Assembly (NCBI GenBank): GCA_002840755.1
Contig: PHBZ01000037.1
Location: forward strand, 37,505 to 93,931
From: Chloroflexi bacterium HGW-Chloroflexi-10
Lineage (GTDB): Bacteria > Chloroflexota > Anaerolineae > Anaerolineales > Anaerolineaceae
Reading direction: 5' to 3'
DNA: 56,427 nt
Positions 26,727 to 35,688 of this stretch are shown here, in pieces. The first letter of the stretch is position 1. Each line of letters starts with the position of its first letter. The position numbers and the translations under genes are program-made. A model generated the notes under the pieces. The model had not been told where the DNA came from. It was given only the letters and a program-made list of their open reading frames with translations, and ran no database searches.

Positions 26727-27419
26727 TTATGCTAAGTAGGGCAGCATTACACGACAGCGAGGGTAATTCTGGCAGCCGTAAAATTGTTTGCCTTTGTGTT
26801 CTCCCTGGGAGACTGTTCTTAAAAGCATTGGAATACCGCATTTGGAGCATATTGGAACTGCGCTAACCGGTTTATTAGCTTGCGGTTGTGGCGTCGGCGA
26901 GGCGGAAACGCCGATTTTATCTTTCAAAAACGGCGCGATTTGAGCGGCTATTTCTCTTGAGTTGTACTCGCGCTGGGCGGGGAAGCGCACTAAGGGCAGC
27001 CTGGCAACCTGAAAAACCTCTTCCACAAATTCATCGCGTTCCTGCCTGTCATTGCGTTTATGGCTGGAATCGTCCAGTTCAATACCGAAGAGTGGCTGCA
27101 TGGTGGCGGGGTCGCAAACAAGAAAATCCAGATGCTTTTGAGCGATTTTGCTTAAGAAGCTTCGATTTTCATTGGGGCGGCTGACAAAGAAAATATCGGC
27201 CAACCTGACCTTGGATTGGATGATTAATTGTGCACCCACCACAGATGAAAGTACTTTGTAAAACGAAAATTCTACGGGAGAAAGAAAATCATCGCGCAGA
27301 CGATAGGGGAGTTCTTTGGAAGCCGTCTCATCTTTTGAAATTGCCGCTTCTTTTTTTGATCGCTTCAAAAAAGGGAAGAGGGCGCTTAAACAACCTGAGT
27401 TTTCATTGGTATCTGTCAT
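26727..27419 (-). CDS. DUF2726 protein with topoisomerase-type zinc ribbon
   Basis: A 230-residue protein. The middle (about 40-160) matches DUF2726, a PD-(D/E)xK-like fold. FLSPVEFSFYKVL leads into VRLADIF, then LDFLVCDPATMQPLFGIELDDSSH supplies the acidic D..E pattern, followed by RDEFVEEVFQVARLPLVRF. The C-terminus has a C4 ribbon of the topoisomerase I type: CSKCGIPM and then YGCQNYPRC. Together these suggest a nucleic-acid-binding, possibly nuclease-like protein. It has its own leader and lies next to HicAB and the type I restriction operon. The substrate is unknown. Confidence 0.8.
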   Translation of the reverse strand: MTDTNENSGCLSALFPFLKRSKKEAAISKDETASKELPYRLRDDFLSPVEFSFYKVLSSVVGAQLIIQSKVRLADIFFVSRPNENRSFLSKIAQKHLDFLVCDPATMQPLFGIELDDSSHKRNDRQERDEFVEEVFQVARLPLVRFPAQREYNSREIAAQIAPFLKDKIGVSASPTPQPQANKPVSAVPICSKCGIPMLLRTVSQGEHKGKQFYGCQNYPRCRVMLPYLA

Positions 27420-27895
27420 GTTTGGTTTTTTGATGTCTCCCTGATAATGAAATTGGCATGCGCAATTTGCCTGTTAGCGTCAAAACAGCCTTGCTTATTG
27501 GTGCATATTTAACGAAATCGCGAATGGTCCATTTGAAAATTATGGGTTATCCACCCTGGATGGTTTGTTTAGTATAACATGGGTTGTATTGGGGTAAAGA
27601 AAAAGTGGGATTAAGGATTTTTGGGGATGCCGATTCAACTTGCAAGCGACGATCATTGGACGAGGTTTTAGGGTATTGACTGAGTTGTGATTATATTATT
27701 CCTGTTGACAATGATATATTGGAATCGTAGGCATATTGCTATTTAATAATTAGATTCTTCTGGCATATTTTTTGCCATATTGCTCAAGATGACTACTGAA
27801 GATTTTGTAAACACCTTGTTAATCTTGTACTTAAGTACATCAAGAATAATAAGTAAATATTCAAAGGATTGGCATCACTAACTGCTTTCTAGATA
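27420..27895. other. AT-rich intergenic region, no gene
   Basis: 476 bp without a supported gene. It contains the perfect 14-nt palindrome TGTACTTAAGTACA (27826-27839) and a short hairpin TGGCA/TGCCA around a T run (about 27762-27777). Composition drops sharply to AT-rich, marking the edge of an apparently acquired segment. Confidence 0.5.
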
Positions 27896-28597
27896 TTAGT
27901 TTTGTTTTGTGTTGTTGTCATATTCTCTATATAATTCATAGCCTTTTGAAGTAATTGCCCATCTAATTCCTTTTTTACCATTGATTTCAGATGCCAGAGC
28001 ATTGTTTTTCAAAATATTCAATTTTGCGGTTATTACATCTATAGTTAATTTTGTGTCTTGGGCAATTCCGGTTTTTGAACGTAATGAAAACTTGGAATTA
28101 TTAAGTGCTTTCAAAATAGAAATAGTTTCCAAATCAAAATCAACCAAAGGTTTTGAATTAACAATTTTACTATCTGATATTTCCTCTTGTTCAGTGGCTT
28201 GATCTACTATTGGTCCAACCTCGGTCTTTAATTCGGCAACATCCTCGCTTGCTTTTAATGCTGTTTCCTTAGCCTCTTTTGCTTCCTGTAATATTTTTTC
28301 CGAGAGAGTACGCATTAAAACCTTTGAAGAAATTGCTCCTAACAAACAGAATCCAAACAATACAAATATATCTTCACTATTGTTATCTGTTTTACTTAAT
28401 ACACTATGAACTAAATCACTTGAAATTGTTTCTAAAAACAAAGGCATTAAGAATGAACCAGCAACACCGATTAATGCCCTATTAAACCATAATTTAAAAC
28501 CTGATTTCTCTTTTTTTTCAGTGAAGTAATTTACACTTCCACCAAAAACTCCAGCGATGAAAATGAGCAAAACCAATCCACTAAAATTGAGTTGCAT
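27896..28597 (-). CDS. membrane-anchored winged-helix protein, unknown
   Basis: A 233-residue protein from the ATG at 28597, chosen over 28621 because AAGGAAGG lies 7 nt before it. The N-terminal third has three hydrophobic segments: FSGLVLLIFIAGVFGGSVNYF, FNRALIGVAGSFLMPLFLETI and IFVLFGFCLLGAISSKVLM. A charged coiled-coil-like linker follows (KILQEAKEAKETALKASEDV). The C-terminus (about 155-225) reads as a winged helix: TISILKALNNSKFSLRSKTGI then LNILKNNALASEI and GIRWAITSKGYELYRE. The three-TM part resembles the helical membrane module found with bacterial YEATS-like and other conflict proteins, but I cannot confirm it. AT-rich codons set it apart from its neighbours. Confidence 0.65.
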   Translation of the reverse strand: MQLNFSGLVLLIFIAGVFGGSVNYFTEKKEKSGFKLWFNRALIGVAGSFLMPLFLETISSDLVHSVLSKTDNNSEDIFVLFGFCLLGAISSKVLMRTLSEKILQEAKEAKETALKASEDVAELKTEVGPIVDQATEQEEISDSKIVNSKPLVDFDLETISILKALNNSKFSLRSKTGIAQDTKLTIDVITAKLNILKNNALASEINGKKGIRWAITSKGYELYREYDNNTKQN

Positions 28598-28812
28598 GAG
28601 AACACCTTCCTTAATTTTCAAGCCGCCATCACACAGGTTTTGGTTTCTTTAATTTTGTTTTTGACCAAAAAGATTAATAAAAAAACTAAACTATCTAGCT
28701 TTACATGACAGCCTAATAATCTTATTAAATTAAATGTTTGCTTTACCAAGCAACTAGAAAACGATTCGCTTCTTGATGCTTTCAATAAAAATTTACAAAA
28801 TTTGCAAATCTT

Positions 28813-29148
28813 CTATACTGTTTGATCCTCTATAGCTGCTCCTGGAGCATTCTTTTTAACGGATTCGATACCGTTTTCCATCGCTGCTTTGGAGGTATAC
28901 ATTTCACTTCTGCCGATTACCTGACTATTGGCTGCCTTTAAGACAAAGTAAAATTGATTATTAACAGCTATCTTCCGTTCGTAATTAGAATCTGATACAG
29001 AATTCTTTTTGACGGATTCGATTCCGGAAAGAGCACCTGATTTTTCCTGGTACGTTTCACTGGTTAGAATGATTTCTCCGTTGGATGCCTTTAAGTTGAA
29101 CATAAATTTTCCACCGGTTGCATTTTTAAGTACAAATTTTCCTGCCAT
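28813..29148 (-). CDS. YegP family protein (two DUF1508 repeats)
   Basis: A 111-residue protein made of two DUF1508 units. Unit 1 runs from GKFVLKNATGGKFMFNLKASNGEIILTSETY to GIESVKKN. Unit 2 runs from FYFVLKAANSQVIGRSEMYTSKAAMENGIESVKKN. The duplicated small alpha-beta unit is the full YegP architecture. Function is unknown for the family. GGAGGATAATT gives a strong ribosome site. It lies 120 nt after hsdR on the same strand and 191 nt before the membrane winged-helix gene. The flanking gaps are AT-rich and carry no gene. Confidence 0.88.
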   Translation of the reverse strand: MAGKFVLKNATGGKFMFNLKASNGEIILTSETYQEKSGALSGIESVKKNSVSDSNYERKIAVNNQFYFVLKAANSQVIGRSEMYTSKAAMENGIESVKKNAPGAAIEDQTV

Positions 29149-29268
29149 AATTATCCTCCGATTAAATATTTTTTGAATTTGATTTTCTTAAAGATTTAGG
29201 TTATATGTGATTTACTCCATTGACCTCCTTTTCTATCAGATGCCCATTGGTTATTCCAGAATTCATTT

Positions 29269-32200
29269 TTACCCTCCCAGTGGCGCAGCTTTCCCTTCCG
29301 GCTTGTATGTCAAATTAAACATCTTATCTGCCAGCCAGGTGCGGAAGGAGGTGTTGTCGAAGAATTGGCGGAAGAGTTCGGTGTCGTCTTTGATGAAGGC
29401 GGTAATGACGCGTTCGAGGGCTTTGTCGTGTTCGATGCGGGCGTTTTGACGGTCGGGGTTGGCCTGGGCGTTCTGGTAGGCGGTATCGGCGACGAGTTTG
29501 GCGGGGATTTCATCGGCGATGAGGCGGCGGATGCGGTCGGCATCGGCCCATTCGATATTGCCGAACTGGTCGTTAAAGGATTTGATGATGTTGGAGAGCG
29601 GTTCGAGTTCGGGTTCGGGTTTGTGGCCGGCAGCTTCGGTGGGGATGGGGTCAATTTCGGCGTCCTTATCCGCAAGTTGAATGGCGACGGCGGCTTTTTT
29701 CTCGGCGCGGTAACTATCCATATCGATGGATTCGAGGATGCCTTTGGCAAGGTCTTCTTCAACCGGAGCAGGCAGTTTGGGAACGAGGAAGTTGAGGAAG
29801 ATGGAGAGTTTTTCCCATTCCGGGACCGGGTAAGGCAGGATGAGGGCTAAGAAGGCGTAGGTGCGGGTGAAGGTTTTGGCTTTACTTTTAAAATCGACCT
29901 GCCCATCTTCGTCGAGTTCGGTTTTGTATTCGGCCACGCAGAGATCGAGAAGGGGATCCAATTGGTCACGCTGGGCGCCGCCCAGGTAACGCTCAACGAA
30001 CTGATCGACCTGGAATTGGGAATAGATTTGATAGCTTTCCAGGGCGGTTTTGAGGTCGTGGAGTTTATTGGGATCAGTTTCGTCGGCCAGGATGGTGGTG
30101 CGGTAGTAATCGGCAAAGGACTCCTGGATGGTGTCGGTATCGTTCTGGAAATCGAGGACAAAGACATCGTGTTTTTGGGGATGGGCACGGTTGAGCCGCG
30201 AGAGGGTTTGGACGGCTTTAATATCGGAGAGCACTTTATCGACATACATGGTGTGCAGGAGGGGCTCATCATAACCGGTCTGGAATTTATCGGCGCAGAT
30301 CAGGAAGCGGTAGGGGTCTTCGATGATTTTGTCGGCGATGGCGCTGGAGGGAAAACCGTTGAGCGAGGCTTCGGTAACCTTGGCTCCGCCGTATTCATGT
30401 TCACCGGAGAAGGCGACGATGGCTTTGTAAGGGCTTTTGCGCTCGGCCAGATAGGCGTTGAAAGCATGATAATACTGGATGGCACGTTGAATGCCGCTGG
30501 TGACGACCATAGCACGGGCCTTGCCGCCAATTTTGTTGAGGGCGATAACCTGCTCGTGAAAATGATCGAGCATGATCTCGGCTTTGAGTTGGATAGCGTA
30601 GTTGTGACTTTCGACATAACGGCGCAGTTTTTTCTTGGCGCGTTTGACATCGAATTCCGGATCGCCTTCGATTTTCTTGATAAGTTTATAATAGCTGTTA
30701 ACCGGGGTGTAGTGGGCGAGGACATCGAGAATAAAACCTTCCTGAATGGCCTGCTTCATGGTGTAAGAATGGAAGGGACGGTGTTTTCTCTCGGTGCCGG
30801 CATCGTAGGCTTCGCCAAAGAGTTCGAGGGTTTTGTTTTTGGGGGTAGCGGTGAAGGCAAAGTAACTGGCATTAGAGAGCATCTTACGGGTTTCGATGAT
30901 GTTATTGATTTTATCTTCAATGGTTTCGTCGTCTTCCTCCGTTCCCGCAGTAGAGAGGGCCATAGACATGGCAGCGGAAGTGCGCCCGCCCTGGCTGGAA
31001 TGGGCTTCATCGATAATGATGGCGAAATTGCGGCCGCGCTGCTCGCTGCTGAGTTCGTCGAGAATATGGGGGAATTTCTGAACGGTGGAGATGATGATTT
31101 TCTTACCGGAGGCGATGAATTCGCGCAATTGGCCGGAACCTTCAGTGACCGCGCCGACGGTAGCGCTGACCTGGGCGAACTGCTTGATGGTATCGCGGAT
31201 TTGCTTATCGAGGATTTTGCGGTCGGTAACGACGATGATTGAATCGAAAATGGGTTTACCAGCTTTGTGTAGTTGGATGAGCTGGTGGGCGAGCCAGGCG
31301 ATGGAATTGGACTTGCCGCTGCCGGCGGAATGCTGGATGAGATAGCGCCGCCCAACGCCGTTGATTTGGGCCTGGGCGAGGAGCTTGCGGACAACATCGA
31401 GCTGGTGATAACGCGGGAAGATTTGAACCGATTTCTTGGTTTTGGTCTTTTCATCTTTGGTGGTGACGATCTGGGCGAAATTTTCGATGATAGCGGTGAG
31501 GCTCTCACGGGTGAGGATAGTTTTCCAGAGATAATCGGTTTTGAGGCCGTCCGGGTTAGGCGGGTTGCCGGCGCCGTCGTTCCAGCCCTGATTAAAGGGC
31601 AGGAACCAGGAGGCTTTTCCCTGGAGGTGAGTGCACATGCGCACTTCGTGATCATCGACGGCGAAATGAACGATACAGCGCCCGAACTCGAAAAGCTTTT
31701 CGCGCGGGTCGCGGTCGTGTTTGTACTGCTCGATGGCATCGGCGACGGTTTGCTTGGTGAGGCTGTTTTTGAGCTCAAAGGTGGCAATCGGCAGGCCGTT
31801 GATGAAAAGACCCAGGTCGAGGGCGAGTTGGGTTTCATCGCGGCTGTAGCGCAGCTGGCGGGTAACGGTAAAGCGGTTGGCGGCGAAACGCTCGATGGCT
31901 TTGGGGTTACCGGCGGAAGGGGTGCCGTAAAAAAGATCGACCTGATGGGGACCGTGCATGAGGCCGTTGCGCAGGACATGGATGATGCCGTGCTTGCTGA
32001 TTTCACCCTGAAGACGGGCGAGGAATTTGTGACGGATGGGGGACTCTTCCAGGAGACTGAGGGCTTCGACCAGTTTGGGCTGGGTGGCCTGGATGAAGAG
32101 CGTGAATTGGCTGAGATCGATGGTGTATTCGCGGTCATAGTCGGAGGAATTGCCGGGCAGCCAGCCGCTGCCGCCATAACCGGGTGAGGGTTGGTGGATG

Positions 32201-32295
32201 AGGACAGCGGATTCGGGCGACGGATCACAAGGGCTGCCGGTGAGGGAGAGGCAGATGAGACGCTCGAGACCTTTTTCGCTGGTGTCCGTTTTCAT
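29269..32295 (-). CDS. hsdR: type I restriction enzyme subunit R
   Basis: A 1008-residue motor and nuclease subunit. The N-terminal PD-(D/E)xK nuclease shows ALDLGLFINGLPIATFELKN. The SF2 translocase has Walker A HSAGSGKSNSIAWLA, the Walker B box IIDEAHSSQGG, the motif III-like FAFTATP and motif VI QTLSRLNRAH. The C-terminal helical domain docks on the methylase core. All motifs are intact, so active restriction is likely. Its ATG overlaps the stop of hsdS by 4 nt (ATGA), so translation is coupled. It is the last gene of the hsd operon. Confidence 0.96.
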   Translation of the reverse strand: MKTDTSEKGLERLICLSLTGSPCDPSPESAVLIHQPSPGYGGSGWLPGNSSDYDREYTIDLSQFTLFIQATQPKLVEALSLLEESPIRHKFLARLQGEISKHGIIHVLRNGLMHGPHQVDLFYGTPSAGNPKAIERFAANRFTVTRQLRYSRDETQLALDLGLFINGLPIATFELKNSLTKQTVADAIEQYKHDRDPREKLFEFGRCIVHFAVDDHEVRMCTHLQGKASWFLPFNQGWNDGAGNPPNPDGLKTDYLWKTILTRESLTAIIENFAQIVTTKDEKTKTKKSVQIFPRYHQLDVVRKLLAQAQINGVGRRYLIQHSAGSGKSNSIAWLAHQLIQLHKAGKPIFDSIIVVTDRKILDKQIRDTIKQFAQVSATVGAVTEGSGQLREFIASGKKIIISTVQKFPHILDELSSEQRGRNFAIIIDEAHSSQGGRTSAAMSMALSTAGTEEDDETIEDKINNIIETRKMLSNASYFAFTATPKNKTLELFGEAYDAGTERKHRPFHSYTMKQAIQEGFILDVLAHYTPVNSYYKLIKKIEGDPEFDVKRAKKKLRRYVESHNYAIQLKAEIMLDHFHEQVIALNKIGGKARAMVVTSGIQRAIQYYHAFNAYLAERKSPYKAIVAFSGEHEYGGAKVTEASLNGFPSSAIADKIIEDPYRFLICADKFQTGYDEPLLHTMYVDKVLSDIKAVQTLSRLNRAHPQKHDVFVLDFQNDTDTIQESFADYYRTTILADETDPNKLHDLKTALESYQIYSQFQVDQFVERYLGGAQRDQLDPLLDLCVAEYKTELDEDGQVDFKSKAKTFTRTYAFLALILPYPVPEWEKLSIFLNFLVPKLPAPVEEDLAKGILESIDMDSYRAEKKAAVAIQLADKDAEIDPIPTEAAGHKPEPELEPLSNIIKSFNDQFGNIEWADADRIRRLIADEIPAKLVADTAYQNAQANPDRQNARIEHDKALERVITAFIKDDTELFRQFFDNTSFRTWLADKMFNLTYKPEGKAAPLGG

Positions 32296-33713
32296 GCTTC
32301 CTCCGCAATGGATTCTTCCGTGTCTTCCAGTTCTTCAATTTCTTCTGCCAGATCTTCTACCTGTTCCAATTCTTCCAGTTCTACGGGAAGCTGGCTGGCG
32401 GCAGCGCGGACATCGATCTTACCGGTGACGACATCGGCGATTAAGCGGGTGTGGTATTCCTGGAGAAGAGAGATTTGTTGATTTGCTCTCAAAACAACTT
32501 TCGTATTGCCTGAAACTATTTCATCTAAATATTGAATGATTTCTTTTTGCTCTTGGTAAGGTGGAATAGGAATTTTTGAATTTGATAAATATTGAAATTC
32601 AATACTCTCGACTGTAGCACCCTGTTTTGTCCATTCAATAATCAACTCTTTTTCACAACCTCGCACAAAATAAATGAAAAACTCAGGGATTATGTTTCCT
32701 TTGGGAATGAGAGCTTTCATATCTTGATTTATAGAGACTTCACAACTTGTTTGAGCGATGGGTATTGTTCGTTGTAAAATACCTGAACGCACTACCATTA
32801 GTATTGTATTTGCAGGTATTAATTGGGTACTACTCTCCGCAACCGCTTTAATAGTTACATGATCTTCTGTGTCAACAATAATTTCAGACTTCATATCCTT
32901 TGGAGACACCCAAGGAATTTTACCTTTCCAATAATCTTCATTTGCTTTAGAAGGCGTGCCGCCGCCACAAAAACTCATTTCATACTTTAATTTCATTATT
33001 TTCCAGTGTTCCGGCACATCTCCCAGCCATTCAACACCAGAGGGTTTGAGGGGCACATTGGGATCGAGTCCGCGGGTGACGGCCTGGTGGATGACGGCTT
33101 GTTTTTGTTTGTTGAGGAGTTTGATAAGTTTTTGTTTGGCAAGGATGTAGCGTTTGATGCGGCTGCCGGTGTGGTCGAGGAAGCGGACGATGGCGGCTTG
33201 CTCGTCGAGGGGGGGGAAAGAACAATAGATCATTCTAAAATGTTCTGATCTCAAACTCCACTGATCTGAGGTTATTCCATAAGACCAACGTTCAGCTTCT
33301 TTGTTAAAAGCAGGAGTTCTCATTAAATAATGAAAATATTTTGTATTAATTTCTTGCCTTGGCCTAACAACAATATAGGCTGGGCTAACAATACCTTTAA
33401 AATCAGAAACTCCGATAGCACCTTGCCATGCGCGCATTTTGTTGTAGGCGATATCACCAGGTTGAACCATTTTGTAGGCTGATTTGTCCAAATTTGAACT
33501 ATCTTTTTTTGAACTCTCAGATAATAGAATATTCTGTTTAATGACTCCTTTTCTTATTGTTACTGAGAGCATTTCTTCGTTAGGGTGGTTACGGTCAATA
33601 ATTTCATAAAAAATTGAACGATTCGGAACAACTTTCCAATGTGAAGGTACAATGCCCAACCAGGGAATATTTGATTCTTTATATTCGGGATAGGGAGTGA
33701 GGTTTTGGGTCAT
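32292..33713 (-). CDS. hsdS: type I restriction specificity subunit S
   Basis: A DNA-recognition subunit of about 473 residues with two target-recognition domains. The first starts PYPEYKESNIPWLGIVPSHW. The conserved spacer helices LLNKQKQAVIHQAVTRGLD are followed by the second-domain start GVEWLGDVPEHWK. The second conserved helix region is LLQEYHTRLIADVVTGKIDVR. The ATG at 33713 is preferred because MTQNLTPYPEYK is the usual kind of start; a TTG at 33776 would overlap the upstream gene. The last 30 residues are an unusual acidic tail rich in Glu (VELEELEQVEDLAEEIEELE and onward). The recognition domains are more AT-rich than hsdM or hsdR, as expected for exchangeable modules. Confidence 0.94.
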   Translation of the reverse strand: MTQNLTPYPEYKESNIPWLGIVPSHWKVVPNRSIFYEIIDRNHPNEEMLSVTIRKGVIKQNILLSESSKKDSSNLDKSAYKMVQPGDIAYNKMRAWQGAIGVSDFKGIVSPAYIVVRPRQEINTKYFHYLMRTPAFNKEAERWSYGITSDQWSLRSEHFRMIYCSFPPLDEQAAIVRFLDHTGSRIKRYILAKQKLIKLLNKQKQAVIHQAVTRGLDPNVPLKPSGVEWLGDVPEHWKIMKLKYEMSFCGGGTPSKANEDYWKGKIPWVSPKDMKSEIIVDTEDHVTIKAVAESSTQLIPANTILMVVRSGILQRTIPIAQTSCEVSINQDMKALIPKGNIIPEFFIYFVRGCEKELIIEWTKQGATVESIEFQYLSNSKIPIPPYQEQKEIIQYLDEIVSGNTKVVLRANQQISLLQEYHTRLIADVVTGKIDVRAAASQLPVELEELEQVEDLAEEIEELEDTEESIAEEA

Positions 33714-33759
33714 AAATATTGGATCCGATCCAATTGTTGTTTTGATACCTTGCTGGTTA

Positions 33760-35550
33760 TCATAACATTGCTCCAATCCGAATAAACCAACCTTCTACTT
33801 CACAATTTGGATCTCTTTGGGCAATACGGGCTGCTGTCATTTTTGGAAAGGCATATTGCGCCAATTTTTTCTTGGCATTATTCGGATTCCAATTTGCAGC
33901 CGCTTTAAAAAGAGCAGGAATATCATCAGTATCATTAATTGGAATGTTATAGGAAAGTCCATCCAGAATTGCATCCGGATGTAAATAATTCTCAATTTCA
34001 AATTTTTGAGTTTGGACACCCCATGATCCATCTTGCCGTAAATTGACTTCATTTATCGCATCGGCATATTTTGCAACATCATTATCATAAATATGCACTT
34101 CCGGTCGCCCTAATCCTCTTAAATAATGTTGATTTACCCAATGTTTTAATGTGCCCCCTCCCAGCACAACAAAAGCAATTCTCGGGTCATTTAAAAGATC
34201 GGGGATTTCTGGATTTACATCATGGAGCGCATTACTCAAATATTGCATCGCACTTACATCGGTAGGTCCCTCAACGCATATTAATACGCGAACCCGATTA
34301 TCCGGAATTACCCCTAAAGTTTTTGCTATTTCTTTCCACGTAGCTTCAGTCGCATTTTCTATTACTGGTTGAGTATCAGCCCCTTTCTTAATGAATCGGA
34401 AACTGCTTGTAGGTAGATAGCTGGCAAAACCAGGACTATGGGTTGTCAATAGAACCTGGCAACCTGATTCAGCGGCTAAATCCTGAAACGATTCAAGTAA
34501 GATTTTTTGATTATTAGGATGTTGTGAGGTTTCAGGTTCTTCTATGGCATAAATAATATTATTGACCTGTTTTTCTGCCAACCTACGCTCTGCTTCTGCT
34601 CGAAAAAAACTCACCAAGATTAATCTTCGAATGCCACTTCCTCGCTTATTGACAGGGATTCCCTGGTCACTATTTAATGCCAAACTAAATAAACCACTCC
34701 ATTTGGGTTCGGCTTTAAATTCCGGTGTCAACTCCTGGGCTAAATCAGGATCAATTTTTGTGAGCGCTGTATGTGTTCGTTCTGCCAATTCAACAGCTTT
34801 GGTTTTTACTGCTTCCACAATTTCAGATAATCTAGTCTGAATATCCGGTTCAGCAAGGGCAGTTGCAATAGCAAGTTTCATTGGATCCTGTACCTCTGCA
34901 TCGGAATCGCGGCTGGCCCGATCACTTTGAAACAGTGCAAAGAGCGGTAAATGCTTGCCGATATTCTCCCAGATTCGTTTTCCATCTTCTTTTGATACTG
35001 GTATATCTGTTTCCCGTAAATTTAAATTGAGACATGATTGCCAAATGGCCCTTCTGATGGATGGATTATTATTTAATTGAACTCCTTCCTCGCTGATTTT
35101 AAGATCTTTTAATCGTTTTTTTAATGCCGGATTTGTCAATTCGAGTAAGTCATTATATTGATCGGTTGAAGGGTGATTGGCAATAACAAAAACATCTTCT
35201 TTTGGTTTTGAACCAATGCATTTATAGGTTTTTTTTATGCGAAGATTGTTGTTAGCACATAAAAGATATTCATCAGCAAGTGTAGTCTCAGCTTGAGCGT
35301 CCAAAACAAGTTGGGCTGGAAGGTGAGTAAATTCACAAGTAATTTCAACTGTCTGATTATCCGACAAAATACTGCAATCCCCACAATCTATTTTTACCAC
35401 CGCATTATTAAAGAAGATTTCCAAAGCTTCCAAGACACTGGATTTTCCAATATCATTTTTTCCTATCAGTGTTGTCAGATCATTGAACTGAAGTGTTTTC
35501 TCATCTTTGTAGCAACGGAAGTTCTTTAATGTTAAAGAGACCAGTTTCAT
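33760..35550 (-). CDS. OLD-family ATPase/Toprim nuclease in hsd operon
   Basis: A 596-residue AAA ATPase of the overcoming-lysogenisation-defect family. Walker A GKNDIGKS lies at 30-37, the ABC-like signature GSGIRRL at 304-310, Walker B YAIEEPE at 334-340 and the switch His in TTHSPG (371). The Toprim nuclease follows with VEGPTD (E427) and YDND (D489, D491). Known relatives (P2 Old, GajA) cleave DNA in antiphage defence. It lies between hsdM and hsdS with no UvrD-like partner, so it is not a canonical Gabija pair. AGGAGG 6 nt before the ATG comes from the remnant of a second hsdM 3' end. It may be an accessory or second defence activity of the restriction locus; that is inference. Confidence 0.9.
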   Translation of the reverse strand: MKLVSLTLKNFRCYKDEKTLQFNDLTTLIGKNDIGKSSVLEALEIFFNNAVVKIDCGDCSILSDNQTVEITCEFTHLPAQLVLDAQAETTLADEYLLCANNNLRIKKTYKCIGSKPKEDVFVIANHPSTDQYNDLLELTNPALKKRLKDLKISEEGVQLNNNPSIRRAIWQSCLNLNLRETDIPVSKEDGKRIWENIGKHLPLFALFQSDRASRDSDAEVQDPMKLAIATALAEPDIQTRLSEIVEAVKTKAVELAERTHTALTKIDPDLAQELTPEFKAEPKWSGLFSLALNSDQGIPVNKRGSGIRRLILVSFFRAEAERRLAEKQVNNIIYAIEEPETSQHPNNQKILLESFQDLAAESGCQVLLTTHSPGFASYLPTSSFRFIKKGADTQPVIENATEATWKEIAKTLGVIPDNRVRVLICVEGPTDVSAMQYLSNALHDVNPEIPDLLNDPRIAFVVLGGGTLKHWVNQHYLRGLGRPEVHIYDNDVAKYADAINEVNLRQDGSWGVQTQKFEIENYLHPDAILDGLSYNIPINDTDDIPALFKAAANWNPNNAKKKLAQYAFPKMTAARIAQRDPNCEVEGWFIRIGAML

Positions 35551-35614
35551 TCATTTCCTCCTAAAATATCATTCAATAAGCCATCGGTTTCGTGTTCCAA
35601 TGCCAGAATATCGG
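35551..35614 (-). pseudogene. duplicated 3' end of hsdM (remnant)
   Basis: Minus-strand translation gives DILALEHETDGLLNDILGGNE and a TGA directly before the OLD gene ATG. The intact hsdM ends DILALEHETDGLLDEILGDK. The two DNA stretches align without gaps at an offset of exactly 750 nt (35558-35614 with 36308-36364), with about six mismatches. It has no start of its own; it marks where hsdM once ran straight into the OLD gene. Confidence 0.8.
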
Positions 35615-35617
35615 TAG

Positions 35618-35664
35618 GGGCGACGCATGCGTCGCCCGTACGGAATTATCATGCGTCGCCCGTA
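35618..35664. repeat. REP/BIME module, intergenic copy
   Basis: The perfect 20-bp palindrome GGGCGACGCATGCGTCGCCC (35618-35637) is followed by GTACGG, a short AT spacer and another half-unit CATGCGTCGCCCGTA (35650-35664). It lies between the RAYT stop and the duplicated hsdM tail. Confidence 0.85.
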
Positions 35665-35688
35665 GAAAAGCATCGGGTCTATGGTGGG

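Noticed and set aside
29212..29229. AGGAGG followed by ATG GAG TAA between YegP and hsdR
   Set aside because: It is only a two-codon frame with a 3-nt spacing; probably chance or decay, with no sign of a longer gene.
29962..31242. Long plus-strand open frame opposite hsdR
   Set aside because: Antisense shadow; low-complexity Gly/Val/Asp composition and no ribosome site.
33714..33776. Upstream TTG start for HsdS
   Set aside because: It would overlap the OLD gene and adds residues not typical of HsdS; the ATG at 33713 fits the family start.
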